Shown here piece after piece: positions 25,901-32,685 of a stretch of DNA of 50,279 bases. The DNA comes from an uncultured Ruminococcus sp. (GTDB taxonomy: Bacteria > Bacillota_A > Clostridia > Oscillospirales > Ruminococcaceae): assembly GCA_937880065.1 (NCBI GenBank), contig CALFMA010000029.1, positions 1 through 50,279 of the forward strand, in the 5' to 3' direction. Position numbers and translations under genes: made by a program. A model generated the notes under the pieces. It worked only from the letters and a program-made list of their open reading frames with translations. It was not told the origin of the DNA and made no database searches. Position 1 is the first letter of the stretch; each line of letters begins with the position of its first letter.

Positions 25901-28220
25901 CCTGCACCTCTATCCGAGTGCAAAATTGCTTGTTGCCACGAAGAAAGATTTTGAAACCGCAAATCGTAAGAAGTTCTGCGCCCGTATCGCAACCGGCGAC
26001 TATGATGCTGTTATCATCGGTCACAGCCAGTTTGAGCGTATTCCTCTTTCTGCGGAAAGACAGGAACGACAGCTGCGAGAGCAGATTGACGAGATCGAAG
26101 GTGCAATCGCAGAACTGAAATGGCAGCGTGGCGAAAACTTCACCATCAAGCAGATGGAGAAAACCCGAAAATCTCTGGAAGCAAGACTGGATAAGCTCCT
26201 TGCCGCAGATAAGAAAGACGATGTAATCACCTTTGAGCAGTTGGGCGTTGACCGACTGTTCGTGGATGAGAGCCATGCGTTCAAGAACCTGTTCCTCTAT
26301 ACCAAAATGAGGAATGTGGCAGGTCTGTCCACTTCCGAAGCTCAGAAATCTTCGGATATGTTTATGAAGTGCCGTTATATGGACGAGATCACCGGCGGTC
26401 GTGGTGTTATCTTTGCCACGGGTACTCCCGTCAGCAACTCCATGACCGAGCTTTACACGGTCATGCGCTATCTCCAGTACGGTACGCTCCAGAAAAAGAA
26501 TCTGACCCATTTCGATTCCTGGGCTTCAACCTTTGGTGAAACAACGACTGCCATTGAGCTTGCACCTGAGGGAACCGGCTATCGTGCCAGAACCCGATTT
26601 GCCAAGTTCTTCAACCTTCCTGAACTGATGAATATGTTCAAGGAAGTGGCAGACATCAAGACCTCTGACCAGTTGAATCTCCCTGTTCCTGAAGCAAAGT
26701 TTGAGACTGTTGTGGTTCAGCCTTCTCAACATCAGCAGGACATGGTAGCGGAGCTTTCGGAAAGAGCTGCGGCAGTCCATGCCGGTATCGTAGACCCGTC
26801 CGAGGACAATATGCTGAAGATTACCAGCGATGGACGAAAGTTAGGTCTGGATCAGCGACTGATGAACCCATTGCTCCCCGATGACCCGGACAGCAAACTG
26901 AATGCCTGTGTGGGAAATGTTCTCCGCATCTGGCAAGATGGTCAGGCAGATAAGCTGACTCAGCTTGTGTTCTGTGACCTCTCCACTCCGAAGAATGATG
27001 GTACGTTCAATGTCTACGATGACATTAAATCGAAGCTGATTGCAAACGGAGTACCTGCGGAGGAAATCGCATTCATCCATGATGCAGACACCGAAGCAAA
27101 GAAAAAAGACCTCTTTGCCAAGGTTCGTACCGGTCAGGTGCGTGTGCTGCTTGGTAGTACCGCAAAGATGGGTGCAGGAACCAACGTCCAGGACAAACTG
27201 GTTGCAGTTCACCACTTGGATGTGGGGTGGCGTCCGTCCGATATGACCCAGAGAAACGGTCGTATCATCCGTCAGGGCAATCAGAACAAAGAAGTTCAGG
27301 TGTATCAGTATGTGACAGAGGGAACCTTCGACGCATATCTGTATCAGACCTTGGAGAACAAGCAGAAGTTCATCAGTCAGATTATGACCTCCAAATCGCC
27401 GGTTCGTTCCTGTGACGATGTGGACGAGCAGGCTCTGTCCTATGCAGAGATCAAGGCGCTGTGTGCCGGTAATCCTCTCATCAAGGAAAAGATGGATTTG
27501 GACATTGATGTGGCAAGGCTGAAGGTGCTGAAAGCTGACCACCAGAGTCAGCAGTACCGCATGGAAGATAAACTCCTGAAATACTTCCCGGCTGAGATTG
27601 AAAAGCAGACAGGCTATATTCATGGCTTTGAAGCTGACATTAAAACCGTAGAAGCTCACCCGCAGATCTCCGAGGGGTTCTGCGGCATGGACATCCGTGG
27701 AAAGCATTATGCGGAAAAAGCAGATGCCGGTGAGTGGATTCTGGCAGCGTGTAAGGAAGTAAAAGGCTCCGATCCTGTTCCTCTGGGCAGTTACCGTGGG
27801 TTTCAGATGGAGCTTTCTTTCGACAGTTTCCGACATGAGTACGACATCATCCTGAAGGGCGCTATGAGCCACCGAGTAGCCCTTGGCACCGATGCGAGGG
27901 GTAACATCACCCGTCTGGATAATGCCCTTGCAGGCATCCCAGAAAGGCTTGAAAGAGCCAATGAACAGCTGACCAACCTCTACAATCAGCAGGAAGCGAC
28001 CAAAGGTGAACTTGGAAAACCGTTCCCTCAGGAAGCGGAACTGATGGCGAAAAGTCAGCGACTGGCAGAGCTTGATGCGGCTCTGAATATGGAAGATACA
28101 GTGGAAAGCCGTGCCGAAAAGAAAAGCACAGAGCGACCTTCCGTTCTGGCTGATCTGAAATCCAAGGCAGAGCATATTCCGCCTGCAAAACGCTCTGAAG
28201 CTCACGAGGAGGTGTTGTAA
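19911..28220 (+). CDS. giant ArdC-like / N6-methylase-like / SNF2 helicase protein
   Basis: 2769 residues. Residues 1-90 resemble the ArdC N-terminal ssDNA-binding domain (TAFLTTMARNYDFTYPEQV). About 255-380 is a low-complexity Ser/Gly/Glu/Gln linker that coincides with an overprinted tnpV gene. A methylase-like domain spans about 1260-1430: AdoMet-site LEPAMGIGNFFG near 1280 and NVPF at 1345-1348 in place of NPPY. The SNF2-type helicase has Walker A GAGKT near 1957-1961, DESH near 2119 and RNGRIIRQGNQNKEV near 2446. It probably remodels or protects incoming DNA; this is inference. ATG 19911, GGAGGT upstream, ends on the mobC ATG. Confidence 0.92.
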   Translation: MNAKERFYSGMARETISRITANKDNWTAFLTTMARNYDFTYPEQVMIYAQRPGATFCKPYEDWNDEKYRRYVKRGSTGIALFVTNRDKPYLRYVFDVADTGTRRSSPELKPWEVTAENRAYVMDAMERTFGVKADGLLEAQLEEIAQSLASEYWADNRKQFLDIVANSFLEEYDELNIEVAFKTAVANSVSYAMYSRLVENPDNYFEHEDFQKVFDFNSRQTVNALGTAVNAISSRMFGEIEKAIGEYEQSRTAERSEYDERNELQTGWGLPDSEHGTGEPERQSSGQVWQDAQSISGAEQADAPERHDSDGEPVPASVGDRGHSEHQSGSVDGAVSGAEPGTGQRDQSDGVGAAHEQPESTGRGSRDDGAYQQLTLNLFLSENEQISFIDQAESFKPSAFSFAQEEIDHFLLLGSNTDEARKIVALEYMKQKSVEEIAQTLKEVYHGGFGIKEDSGNISAWYAEDGIHLAKGSSAIDSPRAQVIPWEDAATRIGELLENGQFATNVELVEAPGYERQKLAESLWYLYRDLSGEAKEGNYLAILNQGKFRGFPDETADLAEKLADPQFQSILVQQYAEFREALAENPNLLRFRYHKLDKIGKRIGELDTPLREYQTDMMYPPLVRQFITDDEVNRDLTGRGSGFSGGKARIYNYWQENHSAKEKADFLKHEYGTGGHSHACSGATHSGEDHDAKGVRYNKSGCDNVKMSWTQVAQRIDSLMKKGRYLTPEEEAERQAIEAAKADPLEDVNERFAVVDTEDGEYAIWDEQTGAYYVDPEGVTEYFDDEWLANDYLEEVRQSVAAMEAVQPAEVVEEATQEEPAWNYQVGDTVYLDDTAFLVEQITDREVQLRDPTLAYPIFRAENRENFEKMLSQDERNHAVSGDAQAEEKTATEEFLGETAPRDYTPEYQLLDRLRMDCEYFLGAGQHSEKHLWAGNRHAQIAKMRELYETIPDKPEWLTPEMINSYEERMAPRYLVAAYHHFENGFDDKLDYYTLEEAEKAAQGYVDGTMEDDGFKYDGASVYDQQEHKCIRIYGDYPDEKAHAQVYGIAEPVQPEHFIDHFYVAEDVQKRGALDIKEYSSFEDALRAYHELPDTQRKALGAMNTRKPLPGSLDFVQCVDGKDTIIQDYAKVDGWQNAEVMDIIAQIEQSITTREVPPVPAVNFHITDDHIGEGGPKQKFARNIEAIETLFKLESEDRNATPEEQEILSNYVGWGGLADAFDPDKGNWAQEYATLKNLLSEDEYAAARASTLNAHYTSPTVIRSIYDAVGQMGFETGNILEPAMGIGNFFGMLPPEMQSSRLYGVELDSITGRIAQKLYPNAEIKVAGFETTDRRDFYDLAVGNVPFGNYKVSDKPYDKLGFSIHNYFFAKALDQVRPGGVVAFVTSRYTMDSKNSDARRYMAQRAELLGAIRLPNDAFKKNAGTEVVSDILFLQKRDHPIDIVPDWVHLNCTEEGHTMNSYFVDHPEMVLGDTVEESTAYGMDITVRPIEGVELSDLLKEAVSHIKGTYQAVELPEAEKGKEAETIPATPDVKNFSYAVVDGEVYFRENSIMRHLDLNEKAKDRVKGMVELRGIVNELIEYQLEDFPDEMISQKQAELNDAYDAFTAKHGLINNRANGQAFADDSSYYLLCSLENVDEDGNLKSKADMFTKRTIKPERRVTSVDTPSEALAISIGERGKVDLPFMAQLLGTPEEYDAIKTELRGVIFKDPMGPNDPEEGWQTADEYLSGDVRSKLRVAEMATKHDSSFNINVEALQKAQPKDLDASEIDVRLGATWIDADYIQQFMQETFETPYYLRRSIEVKFSEMTAEWRINGKSSPSYNDVAAYMTYGTDRANAYRILEETLNLKDIRIYDTIEDPDGKQKRVLNKKETTLAQQKQQAIKDAFQDWVWKDPRRREALVTKYNELFNSTRPREYDGSHIRFGGMNPDITLREHQRNAIAHVLYGGNTLLAHEVGAGKTFEMAASAMESKRLGLSQKSMFVVPNHLTLQWANEFLHLYPSAKLLVATKKDFETANRKKFCARIATGDYDAVIIGHSQFERIPLSAERQERQLREQIDEIEGAIAELKWQRGENFTIKQMEKTRKSLEARLDKLLAADKKDDVITFEQLGVDRLFVDESHAFKNLFLYTKMRNVAGLSTSEAQKSSDMFMKCRYMDEITGGRGVIFATGTPVSNSMTELYTVMRYLQYGTLQKKNLTHFDSWASTFGETTTAIELAPEGTGYRARTRFAKFFNLPELMNMFKEVADIKTSDQLNLPVPEAKFETVVVQPSQHQQDMVAELSERAAAVHAGIVDPSEDNMLKITSDGRKLGLDQRLMNPLLPDDPDSKLNACVGNVLRIWQDGQADKLTQLVFCDLSTPKNDGTFNVYDDIKSKLIANGVPAEEIAFIHDADTEAKKKDLFAKVRTGQVRVLLGSTAKMGAGTNVQDKLVAVHHLDVGWRPSDMTQRNGRIIRQGNQNKEVQVYQYVTEGTFDAYLYQTLENKQKFISQIMTSKSPVRSCDDVDEQALSYAEIKALCAGNPLIKEKMDLDIDVARLKVLKADHQSQQYRMEDKLLKYFPAEIEKQTGYIHGFEADIKTVEAHPQISEGFCGMDIRGKHYAEKADAGEWILAACKEVKGSDPVPLGSYRGFQMELSFDSFRHEYDIILKGAMSHRVALGTDARGNITRLDNALAGIPERLERANEQLTNLYNQQEATKGELGKPFPQEAELMAKSQRLAELDAALNMEDTVESRAEKKSTERPSVLADLKSKAEHIPPAKRSEAHEEVL
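20686..21036 (+). CDS. tnpV: TnpV family protein, overprinted inside the helicase gene
   Basis: 116 residues in a different frame of the same strand as the 2769-aa protein. ATG 20686 is preceded by AAAGGAG seven bases upstream. The product (DYQIPNMVLENQRDRVLGKY, then RMRRAFLEQNKPMLL, HLWEIEDTANTRVDQLMEQ, AWVQHMNSLKAQAEEVV) looks like the TnpV family of small transposon proteins. In the helicase frame the same DNA encodes a featureless, repeat-like linker. Both frames are open, and the ribosome binding site and family resemblance support real translation. A longer frame back to 20581 has no ribosome binding site. Confidence 0.8.
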   Translation: MMNEMNYRQVGDYQIPNMVLENQRDRVLGKYGRMRRAFLEQNKPMLLNDMILTESLFPHLWEIEDTANTRVDQLMEQYLEQNPAPDKETNQMAWVQHMNSLKAQAEEVVMTELINS

Positions 28221-28552
28221 TGGCAAAGCGAGACCAGGATGTTCATTTCCTCGCATCCAAAGAGGAAGTCGAGAGAATCCATCAGAAGATGGACGAACTT
28301 GGTATCCGAAGCATGGGTGCGTATCTTCGCAAGATGGCTCTGGATGGTTACTGCATCAATCTGGATTTGCAGGATGTGAAAGCCTTGGTTTCGCTCCTGC
28401 GGATCTGTTCCAACAACCTGAACCAGTACGCAAAACGAGCCAACGAGACCGGCAGCATTTATGAAGCCGACATCAACGATCTGCAGGTGCGTCTGGAAGA
28501 AATCTGGACGGATATGAAAGAAGTTCTTGTCAGGTTGGCATCCATCCAGTAA
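28220..28552 (+). CDS. mobC: MobC-like relaxosome protein
   Basis: 110 residues. The ATG overlaps the helicase stop (TAATG), with GAGGAGG upstream. The N-terminal part is a ribbon-helix-helix-like DNA binder (VHFLASKEEVERIHQKMDEL, then SMGAYLRKMALDGYCI); the C-terminal part is helical (LLRICSNNLNQYAKRANETG). MobC proteins bind oriT and help the relaxase open it. It is followed at once by the 25-bp palindrome that also lies in parB. Confidence 0.9.
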   Translation: MAKRDQDVHFLASKEEVERIHQKMDELGIRSMGAYLRKMALDGYCINLDLQDVKALVSLLRICSNNLNQYAKRANETGSIYEADINDLQVRLEEIWTDMKEVLVRLASIQ

Positions 28553-28575
28553 TCCCCGACAACTTGTCGGGAAGT
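28551..28575. repeat. 25-bp palindrome, copy 2 (parS-like candidate)
   Basis: Core CCCGACAACTTGTCGGG at 28555-28571. In inverted orientation it matches the copy at 3108-3132 at 23 of 25 positions. It starts within the mobC stop codon and is otherwise non-coding, so protein coding cannot explain its conservation. Confidence 0.55.
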
Positions 28576-28597
28576 CGCAGTTTCGGCTGCGGCTTTA
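28572..28597 (+). terminator. weak terminator-like hairpin after mobC
   Basis: AAGTCGCAG pairs with CTGCGGCTT around TTTCGG, followed by only a few T residues. It adjoins the palindrome and may end the topB-mobC transcript. Confidence 0.45.
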
Positions 28598-28613
28598 CAT
28601 ACCATCGACATCA

Positions 28614-28642
28614 TTGTGTGTATGAATGCCATCAGGTAAAAT
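28614..28642 (+). promoter_or_regulatory. probable promoter for the membrane protein and relaxase
   Basis: TTGTGT at 28614-28619 and TAAAAT at 28637-28642 are 17 bp apart, ahead of the AAAGGAG and ATG at 28670. Confidence 0.5.
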
Positions 28643-28669
28643 ATAGGTAGAAAGAAAGGAGTTGTTCCT

Positions 28670-28954
28670 ATGAAGATGATTTTGAAGGTACTGGCACTCC
28701 CTGTGCTGTTCGTTGTAAAGGTTATTTGTAGCCTCGGAAATTTGCTTACCAATGTGACTTCCTATGTAATCGGTCTGTTGCTTCTGGTAATTGCAGGCTG
28801 TGCGATCTACTGCATTGTTCAGGCAATGTGGACTTCGCTGGCTATTCTTGCTGTTATGGGATTGACGGCAATTCTGGCAATCTTTCTGTTGGTCTGGGTA
28901 GTGGTGAAAGCAGAAACGATAGGGATATTCCTTGGAGAATTTATCAGGTCATAA
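28670..28954 (+). CDS. small membrane protein (CD1845-like)
   Basis: 94 residues, almost entirely hydrophobic, with about three membrane segments: ILKVLALPVLFVVKVIC, VIGLLLLVIAGCAIYCIV and LAILAVMGLTAILAIFLLVWVV. ATG 28670 with AAAGGAG upstream. Proteins of this kind precede the relaxase in C. difficile CTn elements (CD1845 type); function is unknown. A hairpin terminator lies between it and the relaxase. Confidence 0.72.
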   Translation: MKMILKVLALPVLFVVKVICSLGNLLTNVTSYVIGLLLLVIAGCAIYCIVQAMWTSLAILAVMGLTAILAIFLLVWVVVKAETIGIFLGEFIRS

Positions 28955-28968
28955 GAAATATGAGCTCA

Positions 28969-28995
28969 AGTCACCTTCGGGTGGCTTTTTCTTTT
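28969..28995 (+). terminator. intrinsic terminator or attenuator before the relaxase gene
   Basis: AGTCACC and GGTGGCT pair around TTCG and are followed by TTTTCTTTT. The relaxase ribosome binding site follows within 25 bases, so some read-through or attenuation is likely. Confidence 0.7.
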
Positions 28996-29014
28996 GGGAA
29001 AGGATGTGATGTGA

Positions 29015-30406
29015 ATGGCAGCAACAAGACTGATTGCACTCCATGTAAACAAAGGCAAGACGGTTGCTCAGTGTCTGGCTGATCGAACCGACTATTCTCA
29101 AAATGCGGCAAAGACCAATGATGGCGAATTTATCAGTTCTTACGAGTGCGATCCTAAGACTGCCGATGAAGAATTCCTTCTTTCCAAAAGGCAGTATCAG
29201 CACACCACCGGCAGACAACAGAAGAATGATATTATCGCCTATCAGATACGCCAATCATTCAAGCCCGGTGAAGTTACACCGGAGGAAGCAAATCAGGTAG
29301 GCTATGAAACTGCAATGCGATGGACGAAAGGAAAACACGCTTTTATCGTTGCTACCCACATTGACAAAGCCCACATTCATAACCATATCATCTATAACTC
29401 AACTTCTGTGGATGCAAGTCGTAAGTTTAAGAATTTTTTTCTTTCTGGTCTGGCAGTTCAAAGACTCAGCGATATGGTCTGTTTGGAAAACGGGCTGTCC
29501 ATCATCACACCAAAACCTTACGGGGAGCGACAGAAAAGAACCGTTTATCCCAAGAAGCGTACCCAGCGTGATAATCTTTGTGAAGCTATTGATGAGGTGA
29601 TAAAACAGAAGCCCAAGAGCTTTGAGGGTTTTATTCAGGCTCTGGCTGATATGGGATTTGAGTTCAAAGATGGAAAGCAGCCTGCGTTCAAAGGAAAGGA
29701 ACAGAAACGATTTATCCGTCTGCGTTCCCTGGGCGAAGGATACAGTAAAGAGGAACTGCAAGCGGTTATCTCCGGTAAGAGTCTGCACAGATCCAGAGGT
29801 GGTTCCGCCAAGGCTCCCGCACAGAAACAGTTCCAGATGCTTATTGATGTTCAGGCAAAAATAGCTGAAGGAAAAACGGTCGGATATGAGAAATGGGCCA
29901 AGAAGTTCAATCGAAAAGAAGCTGCCCGTACCGTAATTCTTCTTAAAGAAAAAGGTCTGGGCAACTATGATGATCTGGTTGCTCATGTAGAAAAATTGTC
30001 CGCCCGTTTCGATGAGCTTTCTGATTCCATAAAGACCGCAGAGAAGCGAATCGTTGAAGTTCAGGCGTTGCTGAAGCATATCGACAACTACTACGATACC
30101 AGAGCAATCTATGTGGAGTATCGCAAGTCCGGTTATAGCAAAAAGTTCTTTGAGGAACACCGTCAGGAGATAACACATCACAAGGCTGCAAAGAAAGCCT
30201 TTGACGAATTAAACCTGACAAAGCTCCCGTCCCGCAAATCCTTGTACGAGGAATTTCATCAGCTGACGATGCAAAAGAAGAAGGACTATGCCGAGTATCG
30301 TCAGGTGAGAAAAGAACGAGAGGAATTGCTGATTGCCAAGCAGACAGTTGAAACTATTTTGAACATCGACAAAAAGAAAGAACAGGAAAAGAAACCTGTT
30401 CGATAA
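29015..30406 (+). CDS. MOBP-type relaxase (MobA/VirD2 family)
   Basis: 463 residues. The N-terminal nuclease domain (about 1-190) has a candidate catalytic tyrosine in DRTDYSQN near residue 28, and the metal-binding histidine motif HIDKAHIHNHIIYNSTS near 113-129. The C-terminal half is long, charged and coiled-coil-like, ending in a Lys/Glu-rich tail. It nicks oriT and stays bound to the transferred strand. ATG 29015, AAAGGATGTG upstream. A terminator and a palindrome-rich stretch follow. Confidence 0.92.
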   Translation: MAATRLIALHVNKGKTVAQCLADRTDYSQNAAKTNDGEFISSYECDPKTADEEFLLSKRQYQHTTGRQQKNDIIAYQIRQSFKPGEVTPEEANQVGYETAMRWTKGKHAFIVATHIDKAHIHNHIIYNSTSVDASRKFKNFFLSGLAVQRLSDMVCLENGLSIITPKPYGERQKRTVYPKKRTQRDNLCEAIDEVIKQKPKSFEGFIQALADMGFEFKDGKQPAFKGKEQKRFIRLRSLGEGYSKEELQAVISGKSLHRSRGGSAKAPAQKQFQMLIDVQAKIAEGKTVGYEKWAKKFNRKEAARTVILLKEKGLGNYDDLVAHVEKLSARFDELSDSIKTAEKRIVEVQALLKHIDNYYDTRAIYVEYRKSGYSKKFFEEHRQEITHHKAAKKAFDELNLTKLPSRKSLYEEFHQLTMQKKKDYAEYRQVRKEREELLIAKQTVETILNIDKKKEQEKKPVR

Positions 30407-30412
30407 ATGAAT

Positions 30413-30467
30413 ATGCCACAGCTTTTACTCGTAAGCAGAGTATCAGTTGTGGCATTTCTTTTTTTCT
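30413..30467 (+). terminator. intrinsic terminator after the relaxase gene
   Basis: ATGCCACAGC (30413-30422) pairs with GTTGTGGCAT (30446-30455); an inner ACTC/GAGT stem is possible. A T-rich tail follows. Confidence 0.85.
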
Positions 30468-30502
30468 GTATGTAAGGAAAGCGTTCAGGATGAATGCGTA
30501 GC

Positions 30503-30612
30503 CGGTATCGCAGATACCGTTCAAAGGGGATTGGGGATGCTGCCCCAACAAGCAAATTTGCGAAGATTGCACCGGAGGGAAAATCGAGAAAATGAGTGAA
30601 CCTGTACAGGTT
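30503..30612. other. palindrome-rich non-coding segment, candidate oriT
   Basis: The gap 30407-30644 has no gene. It holds four inverted repeats in a row: CGGTATC/GATACCG (30503-30519), TTGGGG/CCCCAA (30531-30548), GCAAATTTGC (30552-30561) and AACCTGTACAGGTT (30599-30612). Its place next to the relaxase gene and this arrangement fit an origin of transfer, but a nick site is not identifiable, and the last palindrome could be an operator. Confidence 0.45.
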
Positions 30613-30644
30613 TACACTGCTTGCCAATTTGTTTTTCTATTACA

Positions 30645-31499
30645 TCAAGCGGAAAATGTGGTATACGACAAGACATTCTGGATGGTCTCTCCATCGACCT
30701 GTAGCGGGGTGGGTTTGTCAAACTCCACCTTGATTTTATGCCCGGTCAGTATTTCCACCTGCTTTTTGTGCTTCACGTGAGTTCCTTTGAAAATGCCGGG
30801 GAATATACAAAGAGTTCTCAACCGTCCGGCTCCATGAAAAACCACCAGCGATAATGTATGATCTTCCGAAAGCCTGTCCTGTTTCGGTGCAGCCATCATT
30901 CCGCCGCCGTAATATCTTCCGTTTAGTGTCGGTGCAATCCACACTTTATTATAGGTGTGTTCAATGCCATCTACTGTTACTTTTGCGTTTCGCGGATTGA
31001 ATTGCCCCAACAGTCCCTTTATGGCGATAGATGTATAATTTACTTTTTTATCCGGCAACTTGCGAAGCTCATCGCCCACCTGACAGCAATACCCATCAAT
31101 TCCAAATCCAACCGCATTGATAAAACGATATGCTTTCCCCTTGACCTCTACTGTCGGAAGATGCTCTAAATATTTGTTGATGGAAAATGGATTTGTATAA
31201 GCAGATCTTCGCAAATCACAGGCAAAATCGTTTCCAGTCCCGGTTGGGAAATACAATATCTCTTGCTGAATTGCTATACCGGCAGTATCGTTTACAAAAC
31301 GGTTCAGTGTTCCGTCACCACCAGCGATAATAAGATAATCGTCTGCGTCCAACCCATTGATAAAAGCAGGATAGCTCTTTATGCGGGTAATATCTATGAA
31401 TGTAACATCGTCATCAATATAAACTTCAAGCAACATTGCGTTTTTAAGGCAATCTTCTCTGCCTGAGAATGGATTATATAGGATATATGCTGTAGCCAT
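30645..31499 (-). CDS. diacylglycerol/lipid kinase family protein (DagK/YegS type)
   Basis: 284 residues. The N-terminal fold shows YNPFSG near 8-13 and the nucleotide-binding GGDGT at 60-64, then FPTGTGNDFACDL near 83-95, all hallmarks of DagK-type lipid kinases. The C-terminal part carries GGGMMAAPKQD and LLVDGE-like elements (LQVDGETI). The expected reaction is phosphorylation of diacylglycerol or a related lipid. It is the last gene of a four-gene minus-strand operon with 9 bases to the gene before it. The family also includes lipid kinases of other specificity. Confidence 0.88.
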   Translation of the reverse strand: MATAYILYNPFSGREDCLKNAMLLEVYIDDDVTFIDITRIKSYPAFINGLDADDYLIIAGGDGTLNRFVNDTAGIAIQQEILYFPTGTGNDFACDLRRSAYTNPFSINKYLEHLPTVEVKGKAYRFINAVGFGIDGYCCQVGDELRKLPDKKVNYTSIAIKGLLGQFNPRNAKVTVDGIEHTYNKVWIAPTLNGRYYGGGMMAAPKQDRLSEDHTLSLVVFHGAGRLRTLCIFPGIFKGTHVKHKKQVEILTGHKIKVEFDKPTPLQVDGETIQNVLSYTTFSA

Positions 31500-31508
31500 T
31501 AACTGCCC

Positions 31509-32672
31509 TCATTTCTCTGCTGCAGGCGATTTCTTTTGTCCTGCTTCTCGTCTGTCTGTTGCTTCTTTCAAAAGTGAATAAGCTGATGCTGCCGCTGGTA
31601 CACCAAGCAACATTCCAATAGGACCACCAAAGTTACCGCCGATGGTAATTGCCGCAAGTACCCACATGGCAGGCAGATTGATTTTTGCGCCGACGACTTT
31701 GGGATAGATTGCATTACCTTCGACTTGCTGCAAGGCAAGTAAAAAGATAACGAACACCAGTGCTTTGAAAGGGTTTACTGTCAGAATCATAAAAGCACCA
31801 ATGAGTGTTGCAATCCATGCACCTACATACGGAATCAATGCAGTTACACCCACAAGAGCACCAATCATCGGGGCGTATGGTATTCTAAGAATCAACATGC
31901 CGATAGCGCAAAGTGTGCCAAGAATAATTGCTTCGGTGGTCTGGCCTGCGACAAACAACTTGAAATTGGTTCCACAGACAGATGCAACATGGATGCCCCA
32001 ATCGGCAAACTTTTGTGGAAGCCAGACACGGCACAGCCTACAAAGCTGGCGTTTCAAAGTTTCCTTGTTTGCCAAAATATAGATCGAGAATACCAGACCT
32101 ATCACAAAATCAAAAATCAGGGACGCTACACCACCCAAAGCGTTGGCGGCAGTATCCACAATGGTGGTTCCCAACTGCTTCATCCATTCACTAAGACTGT
32201 TCTTAATCTGGAGGAAGTCAACATCTATTTGGGCCAGTTGTTCACCAAAGGGGAGCTTAGAATAATCGGCCGTACTTTCAAAAGCTGCCAGTTGATCCAT
32301 CCCTTCCATCACAGAGGTAACAACGATAGTTACCGCGTCCACCAATTCAGGGACGACAAGGAACGCAACCCCGCTAAAAATGCCCAAGACTAAAGCCAGC
32401 GAGAGCAGGATTGCCAAAGGTCTTTTCATTTTCAGTTTTCTCGGCGTGGGGTGTTTTCTGAAAAGATATCTTTCTATAAATCCCAGAGGCACATTGAGAA
32501 AGAGGGCCAAAATTATGCCAATTAAAAGCGGCTTGGTTAAGTCAGTCAGCCATGAGACGGCACCGGCCACATGACCAATATGTCGAAGGCCAAGAAAAAT
32601 CAAAATGCAGATCGTGATGACCCCAATGAGCCATTTGGCAACTTGTCGGCGTTTTTCTGTATCTTCAAACAT
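31509..32672 (-). CDS. AI-2E family membrane transporter
   Basis: 387 residues with about seven to eight hydrophobic segments: LIGVITICILIFLGL, LLIGIILALFLNVPLGF, LAILLSLALVLGIFSGVAFL, then ASLIFDFVIGLVFSIYIL, AIILGTLCAIGMLILRIPYA, a paired ALVGVTALIPYVGAWIATLI region and LPAMWVLAAITIGGNFGG. The last two contain the conserved Pro-Tyr-Val-Gly and Gly-Gly-x-Pro-type motifs of this family. Members export autoinducer-2 or ions; the true substrate here is unknown. 13 bases separate it from cls. Confidence 0.88.
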   Translation of the reverse strand: MFEDTEKRRQVAKWLIGVITICILIFLGLRHIGHVAGAVSWLTDLTKPLLIGIILALFLNVPLGFIERYLFRKHPTPRKLKMKRPLAILLSLALVLGIFSGVAFLVVPELVDAVTIVVTSVMEGMDQLAAFESTADYSKLPFGEQLAQIDVDFLQIKNSLSEWMKQLGTTIVDTAANALGGVASLIFDFVIGLVFSIYILANKETLKRQLCRLCRVWLPQKFADWGIHVASVCGTNFKLFVAGQTTEAIILGTLCAIGMLILRIPYAPMIGALVGVTALIPYVGAWIATLIGAFMILTVNPFKALVFVIFLLALQQVEGNAIYPKVVGAKINLPAMWVLAAITIGGNFGGPIGMLLGVPAAASAYSLLKEATDRREAGQKKSPAAEK

Positions 32673-32685
32673 TTGTTATTCTCCT

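Noticed and set aside
26841..28256. 471-codon minus-strand frame
   Set aside because: Antisense to the helicase C-terminal part; composition is that of a mirrored gene.
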